Origin: Lysobacterales bacterium
Lineage (GTDB): Bacteria; Pseudomonadota; Gammaproteobacteria; Xanthomonadales; SZUA-36
Direction of reading: 5' to 3'
Length of the DNA: 14,885 bases
Assembly (NCBI GenBank): GCA_029287515.1
Contig: JARFQZ010000034.1
Location: 1-14,885 of the forward strand
Shown here: one piece after another, positions 6,527 to 13,929 of the stretch
Numbering within the stretch: the stretch's first letter is position 1
Layout: every line of letters starts with the position of its first letter
Program-made: the position numbers and the translations under genes
Notes under the pieces: model-generated
Seen by the model: the letters and a program-made list of their open reading frames with translations, nothing else
The model's database searches: none
What the model was told of the DNA's origin: nothing

Positions 6527-7798
6527 TCAGACCATGCTGGTCAGCACACCGGCGATGGTGGCTGTCATCATGGTTGCAAGGGTTCCTCCCAGCACTGCCC
6601 GCAACCCGAGGCGGGCGAGGTCGGAGCGGCGGTCCGGAGCGATACCGCCAATGCCCCCGATCTGGATGGCAATCGATGAAAAATTGGCAAATCCGCACAG
6701 GGCGTAGGTGGAGATCAGCAGTGCTTTCGGGCTGAGGGAATCCTGGATTTCTTTCAGGTGTGCATAAGCCACGAATTCATTGGTGACCACTTTTTCCCCG
6801 ATCAGCCCGCCAACGGTGATCGCATCGGCCCAGGGCACGCCAATCACCCAGGCCAGCGGAGACAGCAGGTAACCCAGGATGGTGGACAGGCTGAGGGCCC
6901 GCCCGGTGGCGGCATCGAATCCGCTGATCTCGCCAATCCAACCCAGCGGGTAGTCAATCATCGCGATGAGCGCGATGAACGCGAGCAGCATCGCGCCGAC
7001 GTTGAGCGCCAGCCTCCAGCCGTCGGCCGCTCCATTGGCCGCAGCTTCGATCACGTTCGTGGCGGTCTTTTCGACGTGCAGCTTGACCTCCCCGCGAGTC
7101 AGGGATTGTTCCGTTTCGGGCTTGAGTATCTTGGCGATGACCACGGTGGCAGGCGCCGCCATGATGCTGGCCGAGAGCAGGTGCTTGGCATAGAAGATAC
7201 GCGCGGCCTCGTCTGCGCCGCCCAGCATCGTAATGTAAGCTGCCAGCACGCCGCCTGCGATCGTCGCCATGCCGCCTACCATCATGGTGAACAGTTCTGA
7301 TTCCGTCATGCGCGAAATATAGGGGCGCACGACCAGCGGGGCTTCGGTCTGGCCGACAAAGACGTTGGCGGCAACCGACAGGGATTCCGCGCCGCTGATC
7401 CGCATGACCTTGAGCATGACCCATGCCATGCCCTGGACGATTTTCTGCATCAGCCCGATGTGATAGAGCACCGCCATCAGCGAGGCGAAAAAGATAATGG
7501 TGGGCAAAACCTGGAAGGCGAAAATAAAGCCCATGTTGCTTGGGTCGGCAAGCGAACCGAAGATGAATTCCGCGCCGTCGAGCGCAAAGCTGATGATGCG
7601 CACGAAGATGCTGCTCAGGCCTTCGAAGAATTCCCGCCCGCCGGGCACCAGGATGACGATGATTGCGAACATCAACTGCAGCGTGATGCCGGAGGCCACC
7701 AGTTTCCAGTCGATGTGCTGTCGTCCGGAAGAGAAAGCGAGCGCGATACTGACCAGAACGGCAAGGCCAAAAATGCCAAAAGCGATGGTTCCGATCAT
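6527..7798 (-). CDS. nupC: Concentrative nucleoside transporter (CNT family, NupC-like)
   Basis: A 423-residue inner-membrane symporter that imports nucleosides using a cation gradient. It has the CNT layout: N-terminal membrane helices, the HP1-region motif GQTEAPLVVRPY at 149-160, the motif EKVVTNEFVAY at 335-345 and CGFANFSSIAIQIGGIGG at 368-385; these carry the Gln/Glu/Asn/Phe/Ser residues that contact nucleoside in characterised CNTs. Length matches the family (about 400-425). Na+ or H+ coupling cannot be decided safely, though the motif pattern resembles Na+-coupled members. It follows the MATE gene by 34 bases and carries one of the few clear ribosome binding sites in the window (GGAGG, 7 bases before ATG). 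Downstream translation runs directly into the LplT-PlsC gene. Confidence 0.93.
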   Translation of the reverse strand: MIGTIAFGIFGLAVLVSIALAFSSGRQHIDWKLVASGITLQLMFAIIVILVPGGREFFEGLSSIFVRIISFALDGAEFIFGSLADPSNMGFIFAFQVLPTIIFFASLMAVLYHIGLMQKIVQGMAWVMLKVMRISGAESLSVAANVFVGQTEAPLVVRPYISRMTESELFTMMVGGMATIAGGVLAAYITMLGGADEAARIFYAKHLLSASIMAAPATVVIAKILKPETEQSLTRGEVKLHVEKTATNVIEAAANGAADGWRLALNVGAMLLAFIALIAMIDYPLGWIGEISGFDAATGRALSLSTILGYLLSPLAWVIGVPWADAITVGGLIGEKVVTNEFVAYAHLKEIQDSLSPKALLISTYALCGFANFSSIAIQIGGIGGIAPDRRSDLARLGLRAVLGGTLATMMTATIAGVLTSMV

Positions 7799-7799
7799 G

Positions 7800-7814
7800 A
7801 ACGGCCCTCCCGTT
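7800..7814 (-). promoter_or_regulatory. nupC ribosome binding site in the loop of a small hairpin
   Basis: On the coding strand AACGG-GAGGG-CCGTT forms a perfect 5-bp stem with the core of the Shine-Dalgarno (GGAGG, plus positions 7806-7810) in the loop, ending one base before the nupC ATG. The Shine-Dalgarno call is good; a regulatory role for the hairpin is only a possibility. Confidence 0.5.
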
Positions 7815-7832
7815 GGAATCTTGCTTTATACA

Positions 7833-9191
7833 CTAAATCTCAATGTGCGCCCATTTTCGGCCTGCCCACTGGGTGCCGCAATTGATGGCCTGGCCAACCC
7901 GGTAAAAACCGTTGATGATCCACACGCCCAGCAGCCCAAAGCCGAGCAGGGGCCCGGTGACGAAGGCCAGCGGTAAAAAGAACATCCACTGCCAGATCAG
8001 GCTGATCCACATGCTGCGGCGGGTATCGCCGGCGCCGATCAGGGCGTTCATCAGGACCATGCCGGCGGTATCGAAGCTGATCATCAGCGCCCAGAGCACC
8101 ATGGGCAGATGGGCCAGTTTCCGGGTTTCCGGGTTGGTCAGGAATACGCCGAGGATCGGTTCCGCCAGCGGAATCAGCAGCAGGCTCATGACGACGCCGT
8201 AGACGAAGGTCAGGGCCGCGCAGTTCCAACCCCACAAGGACGCTTCTTCCACGTCTTTTTTCCCGAGTGCATTACCCACCAGGGTGGTCGCGGCCAGGGC
8301 AACGCCGAATGCCGGCAGCATGGCCGTAATGTGAAAGGTCATCAGGATATTGATGGCAGCGACCTCGGCGGTGCCGATGCGGCCAACGATCCAGACCAGG
8401 GTCACCAGGCCGGCGGAGAAAAACAGTTGCTGCAGGCTGCTGGGCAGGGACAGCCTGAACTGGCTCCACAGCGTTGCCCGGGAAGGGATGCCGTGCAGGA
8501 AGCCCTTGTCACTGGCCTTGCCTATGGCGAAGAAAAAATACAGTGCGGTACCGATGTACAGGGAGATGGTGGTGGCCAGCCCGGCGCCAAACACGCCCAG
8601 TTCCGGTGCGCCGAGATTGCCGAAAATCAGCACCCAGTTCAGAAAAATATTGATGGCGTGCATGATCAACAGGGTTTTCAGGTAGATGCCGGTCAGGTGG
8701 ATGGCGCTCCAGTAACCGCGAAATGAAAAATTCATGCCGACGGCGATCATGCTGGCAATCCGGACCTGCAGGTAGGGGATGCCCAGTTCCCTTACTTCGG
8801 CATCAGAGGTAAGGAAGTTGTAGGCATAAGGCGTTGCAAGGATCAGGATGATGCACAGTGGCAGGCCGATCATCAGCGCCAGCAGAAGGCCGCCGTTCAG
8901 CGGTATGGCGGTTTCGGAGTCACGACCTTCGCCCAGCCGCCTCGCCGCCAGTGCCTGCACGCCGGCCGACAGGCCAATGATGAAAGAAATGGCGAGGTAG
9001 TTGGTAAAGGACCCGATTCCGGTGGCGGCCAGCGCGCTGTCGCCCAGCCGGCCAACCATTCCGATATCCACCAGGTTCAGAACGTTTTGTGACATCATCC
9101 CGCCCATGATGGGCAGGGAAATCCCCCAGATCATCTTACGCCGCTCCCTGTCGGGAAATAGCTTGATGAATAAGGAATGTGCGCTGGTCAT
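7833..9191 (-). CDS. MATE-family multidrug/metabolite efflux transporter
   Basis: A 452-residue integral membrane protein, matching the usual 440-480 residues and 12 helices in two pseudo-symmetric halves. The N-terminal half begins with ISLPIMGGMMSQNVLNLVD and MVGRLGDSALAATGIG, a hallmark of MATE (NorM/DinF-like) exporters; the second half repeats the pattern with SLPSSLQQLFFSAGL and MLPAFGVALAATTLVGNALG. MATE proteins export cationic drugs or metabolites in exchange for Na+ or H+; the substrate cannot be predicted here. It begins four bases after the prfC stop (TGACCCCATG) with no Shine-Dalgarno, so it is probably read by coupling to prfC. It is followed after 34 bases by the CNT transporter. 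Confidence 0.93.
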   Translation of the reverse strand: MTSAHSLFIKLFPDRERRKMIWGISLPIMGGMMSQNVLNLVDIGMVGRLGDSALAATGIGSFTNYLAISFIIGLSAGVQALAARRLGEGRDSETAIPLNGGLLLALMIGLPLCIILILATPYAYNFLTSDAEVRELGIPYLQVRIASMIAVGMNFSFRGYWSAIHLTGIYLKTLLIMHAINIFLNWVLIFGNLGAPELGVFGAGLATTISLYIGTALYFFFAIGKASDKGFLHGIPSRATLWSQFRLSLPSSLQQLFFSAGLVTLVWIVGRIGTAEVAAINILMTFHITAMLPAFGVALAATTLVGNALGKKDVEEASLWGWNCAALTFVYGVVMSLLLIPLAEPILGVFLTNPETRKLAHLPMVLWALMISFDTAGMVLMNALIGAGDTRRSMWISLIWQWMFFLPLAFVTGPLLGFGLLGVWIINGFYRVGQAINCGTQWAGRKWAHIEI

Positions 9192-9195
9192 GGGG

Positions 9196-10797
9196 TCAGT
9201 TGGCGAAAATGGTCGTTTCCCTGGTGGCGGCGAAGCGGATATCGGGCCAGCGTTCCTCGGTCAATTGCAGGTTTACCCTGCTGGGCGCCAGGTAAACCAG
9301 ATGCCCTGCGCCGTCTTCAGCCAGGTTGTTCTGTAATTGCCGGCTGAAATCATCCAGCATCCTGCCGTCCTCGCAATGCACCCAGCGCGCAGTCTGGATA
9401 TTGATGTTTTCGAACGTGGCTTCGACACCGTACTCGTTTTTCAGGCGGTAAGCCACGACATCGAACTGCAAAATACCCACCGCGCCAAGAATCAGCTCGT
9501 TGCCCATCAGGGGTTTGAAAAACTGAGTGGCGCCTTCTTCGGACAGCTGCGCGAGGCCTTTCTGCAGCGCCTTTAGTTTCAGCGGGTCCCGAAGTTGGGC
9601 CCTGCGAAACAGTTCGGGCGCGAAATGGGGGATGCCGGTGAACTGCAGTGATTCGCCTTCGGTGAAGGTGTCGCCGATGCTGATGGTTCCGTGGTTGTGC
9701 AGGCCCACGATATCCCCGGGCCAGGCGTTTTCCACGTGTTCGCGGTCCTGTGCCATGAAGGTCAGGGCGTTGGCTGCTTTTACCGTTTTGCCCAGCCGGA
9801 CGTGCTGCATTTTCATACCGCTGCTGAACCGCCCGGAACAGATGCGCATGAAGGCCACCCGGTCGCGGTGTGCCGGGTCCATGTTGGCCTGGATCTTGAA
9901 AACGAAGCCGGACAGCCGGGCTTCTTCCGGTTCGACCGTTCGCCCAACCGTGTCCCGCGGGCCGGGCGCCGGCGCATTGGCGACAAAAGCGTCCAGCAGG
10001 GGGGTCACACCAAAATTGTTGATGGCGGAGCCGAAAAATACCGGGGTCTGCTCACCGGCCAGGTACGCGTTTACATCAAATTCGTGGCTGGCGCCCTGGA
10101 CCAGCTCAATCTCGTCCCGAAGGTCCGCAGCATCGATGCCCAGTCGCTCATCGAGTTCGGGGTTGTCGATCCCCTGGATGATTTGGGCATCCTGCGTTAC
10201 ATAGTTTTTCCCGGATTCATAGAGGTGGACCGTATCATCCAGCAGGTGGTAAACGCCTTTCAGGCGCTGCCCCATGCCGATTGGCCAGGTTATGGGCGCG
10301 CACTGGATGCCCAGGACCGATTCGACCTCGTCCAGCAGTTCGATGGGTTCCCGCCCTTCACGGTCAAGCTTGTTGATGAAGGTGAAAATGGGCGTTTGCC
10401 TGAGACGACAGACTTCCATCAGCCGGATGGTTCGTTCTTCCACGCCCTTGGCACAGTCGATGACCATCAGGGCAGAGTCCACGGCGGTCAGTGTCCTGTA
10501 GGTGTCTTCTGAAAAGTCAGCATGGCCCGGGGTGTCCAGCAGATTGACTACGCGGTCACGGTACTTGAACTGCATCACCGAGGAAGTGACCGAGATGCCG
10601 CGTTCCTTTTCAAGTTTCATCCAGTCGGAGGTGGCATGCCGCGCAGCCTTTTTCGCCTTCACCGCGCCGGCCATCTGGATGGCCCCGCCGAACAGCAAAA
10701 GCTTCTCGGTCAGCGTGGTTTTACCTGCGTCCGGGTGCGATATGATCGCAAACGTGCGCCGCTTGGCAATTTCGTCTTTCAGTTCAGTCATGGTCAT
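9196..10797 (-). CDS. prfC: Peptide chain release factor 3 (RF3)
   Basis: RF3 is a translational GTPase that removes RF1/RF2 from the ribosome after peptide release. The 533-residue length is normal. G-domain motifs are complete: P-loop SHPDAGKTT at 20-28, switch region ERGISVTSS at 65-73, DTPGH at 88-92 and NKLD at 142-145. The following domains show RF3-type motifs (VFKIQANMDPAHRDRVAF, GAVGILQFDV). The protein starts Met-Thr-Met-Thr, so either ATG (10797 or 10791) could be used; neither has a clear Shine-Dalgarno. It lies 40 bases after the M23 gene and its stop nearly touches the MATE start. A TAGAAT hexamer at 10819-10824 (reverse strand) could be a -10 box, but I see no -35 at proper spacing. 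Confidence 0.97.
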   Translation of the reverse strand: MTMTELKDEIAKRRTFAIISHPDAGKTTLTEKLLLFGGAIQMAGAVKAKKAARHATSDWMKLEKERGISVTSSVMQFKYRDRVVNLLDTPGHADFSEDTYRTLTAVDSALMVIDCAKGVEERTIRLMEVCRLRQTPIFTFINKLDREGREPIELLDEVESVLGIQCAPITWPIGMGQRLKGVYHLLDDTVHLYESGKNYVTQDAQIIQGIDNPELDERLGIDAADLRDEIELVQGASHEFDVNAYLAGEQTPVFFGSAINNFGVTPLLDAFVANAPAPGPRDTVGRTVEPEEARLSGFVFKIQANMDPAHRDRVAFMRICSGRFSSGMKMQHVRLGKTVKAANALTFMAQDREHVENAWPGDIVGLHNHGTISIGDTFTEGESLQFTGIPHFAPELFRRAQLRDPLKLKALQKGLAQLSEEGATQFFKPLMGNELILGAVGILQFDVVAYRLKNEYGVEATFENINIQTARWVHCEDGRMLDDFSRQLQNNLAEDGAGHLVYLAPSRVNLQLTEERWPDIRFAATRETTIFAN

Positions 10798-10837
10798 CGG
10801 GGCGAGGAAAAGCGCGCCATTCTAGCAGATGGAAAGG

Positions 10838-11791
10838 TCAAGGAGTGTATGCCGTGCCCTTGATCATCTGCAGTTTCTCGGGTTCCACGGTCCCGCCATC
10901 GGGCGTTTTGAACCTGAAGGGCAGGGAGATGAGGTTCAGCCCTGTGTTTTGGTGGATGGCAAAATGCAGGTGTGGTCCTGAACTGAAACCCGTGTTGCCC
11001 GAACGGGCAATCTTCTGGCCGGCCCGAACGCGCGCGCCCGGTTGAACGATGACACTGGCCAGGTCGAGGTGTGCATACAGGGCCATTGTTCCGTCCGGGT
11101 GAACAATTCTCACGTGATTGGCCTTATCGACAAATTCCTTCCTGTCGGTGCCCCCCTTGTTGAAATCTTCCTCCACGTCCATGACGATACCCGAACGGAC
11201 GGCATGTATCGCTGTACCCACGGGCATCGCGATGTCTATGGCGTATTCGCTGTCCGGGGTGTTGTGAGTTTGCTCGCCCAGGAAGCCCTGGCTGACCAGG
11301 TAAGCTTCATCGGGTGCAATTGGCGGGAGGATCTCAAGTCCCGTTACGGGTTCCGGTATGGGCTTGCCCGGTACCGTCACCATCCCCAGACGGTACTGGA
11401 AACTCATTTCCGGATTCAGGGCGCCGATTCCAACCAGCACCTGCTCTTTCTGCCCGGGGATCACGAAGCGGGCCGGCAGTGGCGGTTCTGACAGCACATT
11501 GATATCGTCTTTCAACCTGAGCTCAACCTCGACCGGACCCCAAAAATCGTTGAAGACGAGATAAACAGGGCTGCGCTTGGTGCCTTCCTGGCGTATCCGG
11601 ACCCGCGGCTCCGGTTCGCGTTCCATGTATACCGTTTCGAATTCGGTGTCATCATCAGGTGCGCGATCGGTGAAATGCCAGATACCGTTCTCATCCTGGT
11701 ACTTGTAGATGTTTTTCGCGATGGAACTTGCCGGCAACGCAGCCAGCAGGCAAGCCAGGAGAGTCAATGTCAATTTGAGTATTTTCAACAT
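10838..11791 (-). CDS. Periplasmic M23 (LytM-type) endopeptidase with DUF4124 N-terminal domain
   Basis: A 317-residue secreted protein predicted to cut peptidoglycan cross-bridges. Residues 1-25 form a signal peptide (KILKLTLTLLACLLAALPAS), residues about 26-60 a DUF4124 motif (IYKYQDENGIWHFTDRAP), the middle a beta-rich linker, and about 160-300 the M23 domain. Zinc and catalytic residues are present: His176 and Asp186 (THNTPDSEYAIDIAMP), His241 (YAHL) and His274/His276 (PHLHFAI). Because they are complete, this looks like an active enzyme rather than a LytM activator such as EnvC or NlpD. Its ATG overlaps the end of the serine dehydratase gene by seven bases (ATGTTGA), indicating translational coupling. 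The metabolic partner makes no obvious functional sense. Confidence 0.92.
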   Translation of the reverse strand: MLKILKLTLTLLACLLAALPASSIAKNIYKYQDENGIWHFTDRAPDDDTEFETVYMEREPEPRVRIRQEGTKRSPVYLVFNDFWGPVEVELRLKDDINVLSEPPLPARFVIPGQKEQVLVGIGALNPEMSFQYRLGMVTVPGKPIPEPVTGLEILPPIAPDEAYLVSQGFLGEQTHNTPDSEYAIDIAMPVGTAIHAVRSGIVMDVEEDFNKGGTDRKEFVDKANHVRIVHPDGTMALYAHLDLASVIVQPGARVRAGQKIARSGNTGFSSGPHLHFAIHQNTGLNLISLPFRFKTPDGGTVEPEKLQMIKGTAYTP

Positions 11792-13158
11792 TCAATCACG
11801 TTAACGGCCAGGCCGCCCCTGGACGTTTCCTTGTAATGGCTCTTCATGTCCGCGCCGGTGTCGCGCATGGTCTTGATGACCTTGTCCAGCGACACGCGGT
11901 GTTTGCCATCTCCCCGCGCAGCCATCCGCTGCGCATTGATGGCTTTGACTGCCGCCATCGCATTCCGTTCGATACACGGGATCTGAACCAGTCCGCCAAC
12001 CGGGTCGCAGGTCAGTCCCAGGTTATGTTCCATGCCGATTTCCGCTGCATTTTCCACCTGGTAGACTGCGCCGCCCATCGCGGCGGTCAACCCGCCTGCC
12101 GCCATTGAACACGCCACGCCCACTTCGCCCTGGCAACCGACTTCCGCCCCTGAAATGGAGGCGTTTTTCATGTACAGGATACCTATGGCGCCGGCTGTCA
12201 GCATAAACTCAATGATCCCGTCCTCATCGGCCCCCGGTATGAAATCACAATAATACCGGATGACAGCCGGAATGATGCCCGCCGCTCCGTTGGTGGGAGC
12301 GGTCACGACCCTTCCCCCTGCCGCGTTTTCTTCGTTCACGGCCAACGCATACAGGTTGACCCAGTCCAGTGTGGATAGCGAATCTTCTCCAGGAATCTGC
12401 TGGTTCAGTTCGCGATAGAGAAGGGGCGCCCGCCGGCTGACCCTCAAACCGCCGGGCAGGTAGCCCTCCTGCCGGAATCCCCGTTCCATGCAGCTTTTCA
12501 TTGCAGCATGGATTGCCAGCAAGCCTTCGCGGATTTCTTCGCGGCTGCGCCAGGTGCTCTCATTGGCCAGCATGATCCCGGCGATGCCCAGGCCGTTTTC
12601 ATCGCAGAGACGAAGCAGTTCATCTGCCGAACTGAACGGGTAGGGCAGGCGTGTTTCATCCGCCACGATGCGGTCCTCCGCCGCTTCATCCTGGTTCACG
12701 ACGAATCCACCCCCAACGGAGTAGTATTCCCTCGACTGTAGTTGATCCCCGTTGGCTGCGAAGGCTTCAAAACGCATGCCGTTCGGGTGGTGGGGTAAGA
12801 GTTCGCGCTTTTTGAACAGCAGGTCTTTTTTCTGTGTAAAAGGAATATCGTGGCGGCCGGACAAGGCCACGCTTTTTCTGGCCCGGATGCTCTCGAGTGA
12901 TGGGTCGATCCGGTCAGGATCCACCGAGTCAGGCAATTCACCCTGCAGGCCAAGCATCACCGCCTTGTCGGTACCGTGTCCGCGACCGGTGTGCGCCAGA
13001 GAGCCATAGAGGCTGACTTTGACGCGACGGGTTTTTTCCAGCAAGCCCAGGCGTTCGAGGCGCTGCACAAAGGCACAGGCCGCCTTCATCGGCCCCACCG
13101 TATGGGAACTGGATGGCCCGATTCCAATTTTGAACAGGTCGAATATGCTGACAGCCAT
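11785..13158 (-). CDS. sdaA: L-serine ammonia-lyase, iron-sulfur type, single chain
   Basis: This enzyme deaminates L-serine to pyruvate and ammonia with a [4Fe-4S] cluster. The 457-residue length equals E. coli SdaA/SdaB/TdcG. The start FDLFKIGIGPSSSHTVGPM is the family signature. Cluster cysteines are Cys342 (GCQGEVGVAC), Cys384 (LTCDPVGGL) and Cys395 (PCIERN). The protein ends in cysteine (NVIEC), as in the Legionella enzyme whose C-terminal Cys folds into the active site as fourth cluster ligand (tail-in-mouth). I chose ATG at 13158 because E. coli SdaA begins at the same place; an in-frame TTG at 13179 would add seven residues. No Shine-Dalgarno is evident. It is the first of seven collinear minus-strand genes and diverges from the glutaredoxin-like gene across 59 bases. 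Which isozyme symbol fits is arbitrary. Confidence 0.94.
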   Translation of the reverse strand: MAVSIFDLFKIGIGPSSSHTVGPMKAACAFVQRLERLGLLEKTRRVKVSLYGSLAHTGRGHGTDKAVMLGLQGELPDSVDPDRIDPSLESIRARKSVALSGRHDIPFTQKKDLLFKKRELLPHHPNGMRFEAFAANGDQLQSREYYSVGGGFVVNQDEAAEDRIVADETRLPYPFSSADELLRLCDENGLGIAGIMLANESTWRSREEIREGLLAIHAAMKSCMERGFRQEGYLPGGLRVSRRAPLLYRELNQQIPGEDSLSTLDWVNLYALAVNEENAAGGRVVTAPTNGAAGIIPAVIRYYCDFIPGADEDGIIEFMLTAGAIGILYMKNASISGAEVGCQGEVGVACSMAAGGLTAAMGGAVYQVENAAEIGMEHNLGLTCDPVGGLVQIPCIERNAMAAVKAINAQRMAARGDGKHRVSLDKVIKTMRDTGADMKSHYKETSRGGLAVNVIEC

Positions 13159-13178
13159 TGCTGTTTTAGCCCGTATCA

Positions 13179-13211
13179 ATTCTCGATTGCGCGAGTTTAA
13201 CCTGCGAGAAT
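13179..13211. repeat. Inverted repeat in the sdaA / glutaredoxin-like divergent spacer
   Basis: ATTCTCG (13179-13185) is mirrored by CGAGAAT (13205-13211). The same left arm can instead pair with CGAG at 13192-13195. It could be an operator for one of the divergent genes, but the arms are short and chance is a fair explanation. Confidence 0.25.
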
Positions 13212-13217
13212 AAGCAA

Positions 13218-13457
13218 ATGACAGTCAAAGAACCCCTGGTGTTGTATTCGAGGGCCGATTGCCACTTGTGCGAGTTGGCTGCGACGATGCTGGATGTGAC
13301 CGGCCTGGACTGGCGAACGGTCGATATCGACACCGACCCGGCGCTGGCCGACAGGTATGGCATTCACGTTCCGGTGATTTCCCGGCCGAGCGATGGCCGG
13401 GAACTGTTTTTTCCGTTCGACGAGACAGCCCTGCTGGATTTTTCCGCAGGGGTGTGA
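13218..13457 (+). CDS. Small glutaredoxin-like protein (DUF836/Glrx-like)
   Basis: A 79-residue thioredoxin-fold protein of the PF05768 type. It starts with a beta-strand (LVLYSRADCHLC) ending in a redox motif Cys15-His-Leu-Cys18, followed by helix 1, the strand DWRTVDIDTD, and a cis-proline segment HVPVIS before the C-terminal strand and helix. The length is typical. Biochemical role is poorly known; the CxxC suggests disulfide reduction in the cytoplasm. It stands alone, divergent from the serine dehydratase gene and ending four bases before the stop of the convergent PspC-domain gene. Start ATG at 13218 has only a weak upstream GAGAA. A terminator-like structure lies inside its coding sequence. 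Confidence 0.85.
   Translation: MTVKEPLVLYSRADCHLCELAATMLDVTGLDWRTVDIDTDPALADRYGIHVPVISRPSDGRELFFPFDETALLDFSAGV
13381..13412 (+). terminator. Terminator-like hairpin and T-tract inside the glutaredoxin-like gene
   Basis: CCCGGCC (13381-13387) pairs perfectly with GGCCGGG (13395-13401) around a 7-base loop, and after AACTG six T follow (13407-13412). This is the form of an intrinsic terminator on the plus strand, although the T-tract is five bases from the stem rather than adjacent. It lies in coding sequence (codons for Ser-Arg-Pro-Ser-Asp-Gly-Arg-Glu-Leu-Phe-Phe), so it may be only a codon-driven coincidence. Confidence 0.3.
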
Positions 13458-13461
13458 AGGT

Positions 13462-13779
13462 TTACGCCCTCTCAGGTCCGAACATGTCGCGCAGGGAAGC
13501 TGCGAATTTCTCGACCATCTCACGGGTAATGACGGCCAGACCCGAGAAGAACCTGCGGGTCCGGCTTTCGGTTTCATTGAGTGCAAATCCAAGTACGATA
13601 TAGGCGGCTAACGCCGGCAGGGTCCACAGCAGCGTGAGTACCAGGGCAGCCAGCCTGAAAATCCAGGGCTCCTTGCCGGCTCTTTCCGCCAGGGCCTTGC
13701 ACACGCCAAAAACAATCGGCTGTCCGGGCCGTCCGTTGAGGGATTCGCGAATCTCGTTCAGTACATCATCTGCAGACAT
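13462..13779 (-). CDS. PspC-domain inner-membrane protein
   Basis: A 105-residue protein with a PspC domain (PF04024) at about residues 15-70: FGVCKALAERAGKEPWIFR followed by one or two hydrophobic helices (LAALVLTLLWTLPALAAYIVLGFAL), then a cytoplasmic amphipathic tail. In E. coli PspC senses inner-membrane stress and releases PspA; no pspA, pspB or pspF is in this window, so the role here is uncertain. The start was chosen from AGGAG at 13786-13790: ATG at 13779 has six-base spacing, ATG at 13782 three-base spacing. The longer GTG start at 13803 would sit at the predicted transcription start and is unlikely. A sigma-54-like promoter lies just upstream, matching psp control elsewhere. It converges on the glutaredoxin-like gene. 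Confidence 0.85.
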   Translation of the reverse strand: MSADDVLNEIRESLNGRPGQPIVFGVCKALAERAGKEPWIFRLAALVLTLLWTLPALAAYIVLGFALNETESRTRRFFSGLAVITREMVEKFAASLRDMFGPERA

Positions 13780-13785
13780 CATTTG

Positions 13786-13790
13786 CTCCT
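13786..13790 (-). promoter_or_regulatory. Shine-Dalgarno site of the PspC-domain gene
   Basis: AGGAG on the coding strand is followed by CAA, ATG, ATG. It decides between the candidate starts in favour of the two adjacent ATGs rather than the upstream GTG. Confidence 0.65.
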
Positions 13791-13812
13791 GGGCATCGTA
13801 CACCCTTAATCA

Positions 13813-13828
13813 TGCATAATACGTGCCA
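13813..13828 (-). promoter_or_regulatory. Sigma-54 (RpoN) -24/-12 promoter candidate for the PspC-domain gene
   Basis: The reverse strand reads TGGCACGTATTATGCA. Against the sigma-54 consensus TGGCACGRNNNTTGCW it matches everywhere except the purine at position 8 and the first T of TTGC. The GG of the -24 and GC of the -12 element have the required spacing. Transcription would start near 13803, leaving a leader of about 21-24 bases that contains AGGAG. The psp genes of E. coli are sigma-54/PspF controlled, so the target fits. No activator site is identified. Confidence 0.6.
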
Positions 13829-13915
13829 GTACTGCATGGGCCAGAAGTCAGGTTTTCGTGGCCTTTACGCTGATCGCCGCAGGCGAAATTTACCAACGGC
13901 TGGGAGAATTGGCCA

Positions 13916-13921
13916 TATAAT
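13916..13921 (+). promoter_or_regulatory. TATAAT hexamer immediately before the FakA-like gene
   Basis: A perfect sigma-70 -10 hexamer ends eight bases before the ATG. No good -35 or extended -10 is seen. If used, the transcript would start at about the ATG and be almost leaderless. A direct repeat AATTGG (13907-13912 and 13919-13924) overlaps it. Confidence 0.25.
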
Positions 13922-13929
13922 TGGTTGAA

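Noticed and set aside
4870..6679. Long plus-strand open frames (for example 4870-5676 and 5786-6679)
   Set aside because: They are antisense to the LplT-PlsC gene and end of nupC, with biased composition and no recognisable motif.
9691..10512. 273-codon plus-strand open frame opposite prfC
   Set aside because: RF3 is unmistakable on the other strand; the antisense frame has no family features.
10819..10841. TTGACC and TAGAAT as a prfC promoter
   Set aside because: The spacer is only 11 bases, too short for sigma-70.
13159..13179. TTG start adding seven residues to the serine dehydratase
   Set aside because: The family starts at the MAVSIFDLFK position and ATG is available there.
13780..13803. 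GTG start for the PspC-domain protein
   Set aside because: It coincides with the predicted transcription start, and AGGAG serves the downstream ATGs.
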